From Couchioplanes azureus (GTDB lineage Bacteria; Actinomycetota; Actinomycetes; Mycobacteriales; Micromonosporaceae), in the NCBI RefSeq assembly GCF_014648355.1, contig NZ_BMQY01000001.1, forward strand, positions 496,001-560,000: DNA of 64,000 bases, read 5' to 3'. Position 1 is the stretch's first letter; every line of letters begins with the position of its first letter. Below the pieces are notes generated by a model. The model did no database searches. It was given only the letters and a program-made list of their open reading frames with translations, and was not told the origin of the DNA. Below, one piece after another: positions 63,386 through 64,000 of this stretch. Both the position numbers and the translations under genes were made by a program.

Positions 63386-64000
63386 CTAGAACGGATCGGC
63401 GAGCCACAGCGGCTGGTACCGCTCGTAGATCTCGCGCAGCCACGGCCGGCGGACTTCGGCAAGACGGGCGAGCCGGGCGCCGCACAAGCGGCCGTCGGGG
63501 CGGAACGGACCGCACGGGAGCCGCTCGCGCCCGGTGATCTCGGGCGGGATGACGCCGGCACCGGCCAGCAGCGGCCGGTCCTGCGGGAAAGACAGTCCAT
63601 GCCATGCCTCGTAGGACAGCGGGACCGCAACGGCCGGCCCGGCCGGCCGCCAGACCTCGCCGGTCTCCGGATGCCTGGGCACGAGCGCGAGATCGCCCTC
63701 GGTCGGCGGCAGTCCGGGGCCGGCCAGGGTCAGGCTCCGAGGCTTCCGGTCGGCCCTCAGTAGGGTCTCGAGAGAGCGGCGGAAGACGTCGGCGACCGGG
63801 CCGTCCGGCACGGTCACGGGGTGGCCGTCCGACGCGGCCAGCACATGGGCGAGGGCGACCCCGGCGGCGGCCTCCCACAGCGGATGCCACCCCCACGGCT
63901 CCTCGACCAACCGCAGGCCGGTGCGCCTCATCCGCAGGACAGCCCAATCGGTGGGCGGATCTGTGTCGGCCCGCTCGGGGATCCGGCGGGTGGCGCGGAC
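63386..64000 (-). CDS. hypothetical protein, 5' end outside the window
   Basis: 204 codons are visible. An ATG exists at 63931, but the frame stays open to the right edge and the upstream part (ERADTDPPTDWAVLRMRRTG) reads as ordinary protein, so the true start is probably beyond 64000. The visible part has LVEEPWGWHPLWEAAAGVAL, LVPRHPETGEVWRPAGPAVA and a C-terminal RLCGARLARLAEVRRPWLRE. No signal peptide or membrane segment is seen and I recognise no family. It converges on the lamin-tail gene with 16 bp between. Confidence 0.6.
   Translation of the reverse strand, partial: VRATRRIPERADTDPPTDWAVLRMRRTGLRLVEEPWGWHPLWEAAAGVALAHVLAASDGHPVTVPDGPVADVFRRSLETLLRADRKPRSLTLAGPGLPPTEGDLALVPRHPETGEVWRPAGPAVAVPLSYEAWHGLSFPQDRPLLAGAGVIPPEITGRERLPCGPFRPDGRLCGARLARLAEVRRPWLREIYERYQPLWLADPF

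Overview
The window is a GC-rich, gene-dense actinobacterial chromosome segment, most likely from a Micromonosporaceae member such as Actinoplanes. This is inferred from very high third-position GC, a mycothiol gene (mshB), a full ergothioneine locus, an FdxA-DapC pair, many ATGA/GTGA start-stop overlaps, frequent leaderless-type starts and secreted ricin-B-lectin enzymes. There is no rRNA, tRNA, CRISPR array, transposase or phage gene. No stretch over 300 bases lacks a gene or gene remnant.

Layout. 1-5459: small envelope and cytoskeletal-type genes (SIMPL, DUF4352-like, DivIVA-like coiled coil, LamG protein, LPVTG-tailed surface protein) and a lipid kinase. 5470-8763: a SigB/SigF-type sigma factor beside a large catalase whose promoter matches GTTT-N15-GGGTA. 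8919-12086: a secreted ChW-repeat protein, dapC-fdxA and an acetyltransferase. 12088-16242: an ECF sigma / zinc-finger membrane protein / ABC transporter operon. 16304-19939: a membrane protein, a VanW-family cell-wall protein and mshB. 20006-22855: a broken S9 peptidase followed by an intact and a decayed Uma2-family gene. 22898-26867: tldD-tldE and a membrane protein with ten-residue repeats. 27020-30778: a three-gene succinate dehydrogenase of the mycobacterial Sdh1 arrangement. 30898-32315: an AlkB-like oxygenase and a membrane protein.

32486-41671 looks like one catabolic unit: a HAAT-type ABC importer (two ATPases, two permeases, a lipoprotein receptor), two short-chain dehydrogenases, an APH-fold kinase, an ACAD10/11-like acyl-CoA dehydrogenase and a TetR regulator. 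The kinase plus atypical dehydrogenase resembles the 4-hydroxyacyl-CoA route of levulinate catabolism. 42036-47590 is the ergothioneine locus, egtABCD on the minus strand and egtE divergent. 47831-48409 is a C40 peptidase that appears to start at CTG. 48425-54407 is a second acid/aldehyde/alcohol cluster (alcohol dehydrogenase, aldehyde dehydrogenase, TetR, canonical acyl-CoA dehydrogenase, acyl-CoA ligase). A 59-bp tandem duplication there makes a chain of overlapping 20-residue mini-ORFs.

54381-64000 holds a NUDIX hydrolase, a degenerate pterin-dehydratase-like protein, a PH-domain protein, a translationally coupled pair of secreted lectin-tailed sugar enzymes (PQQ-type dehydrogenase; ThuA plus 3-keto-disaccharide hydrolase domain), a peptidase E-like protein, a frameshifted nucleotidyltransferase, a G5-domain protein, a lamin-tail-domain protein and a partial unknown gene. 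All functions are inferred from reading the sequence; nothing was searched against databases.
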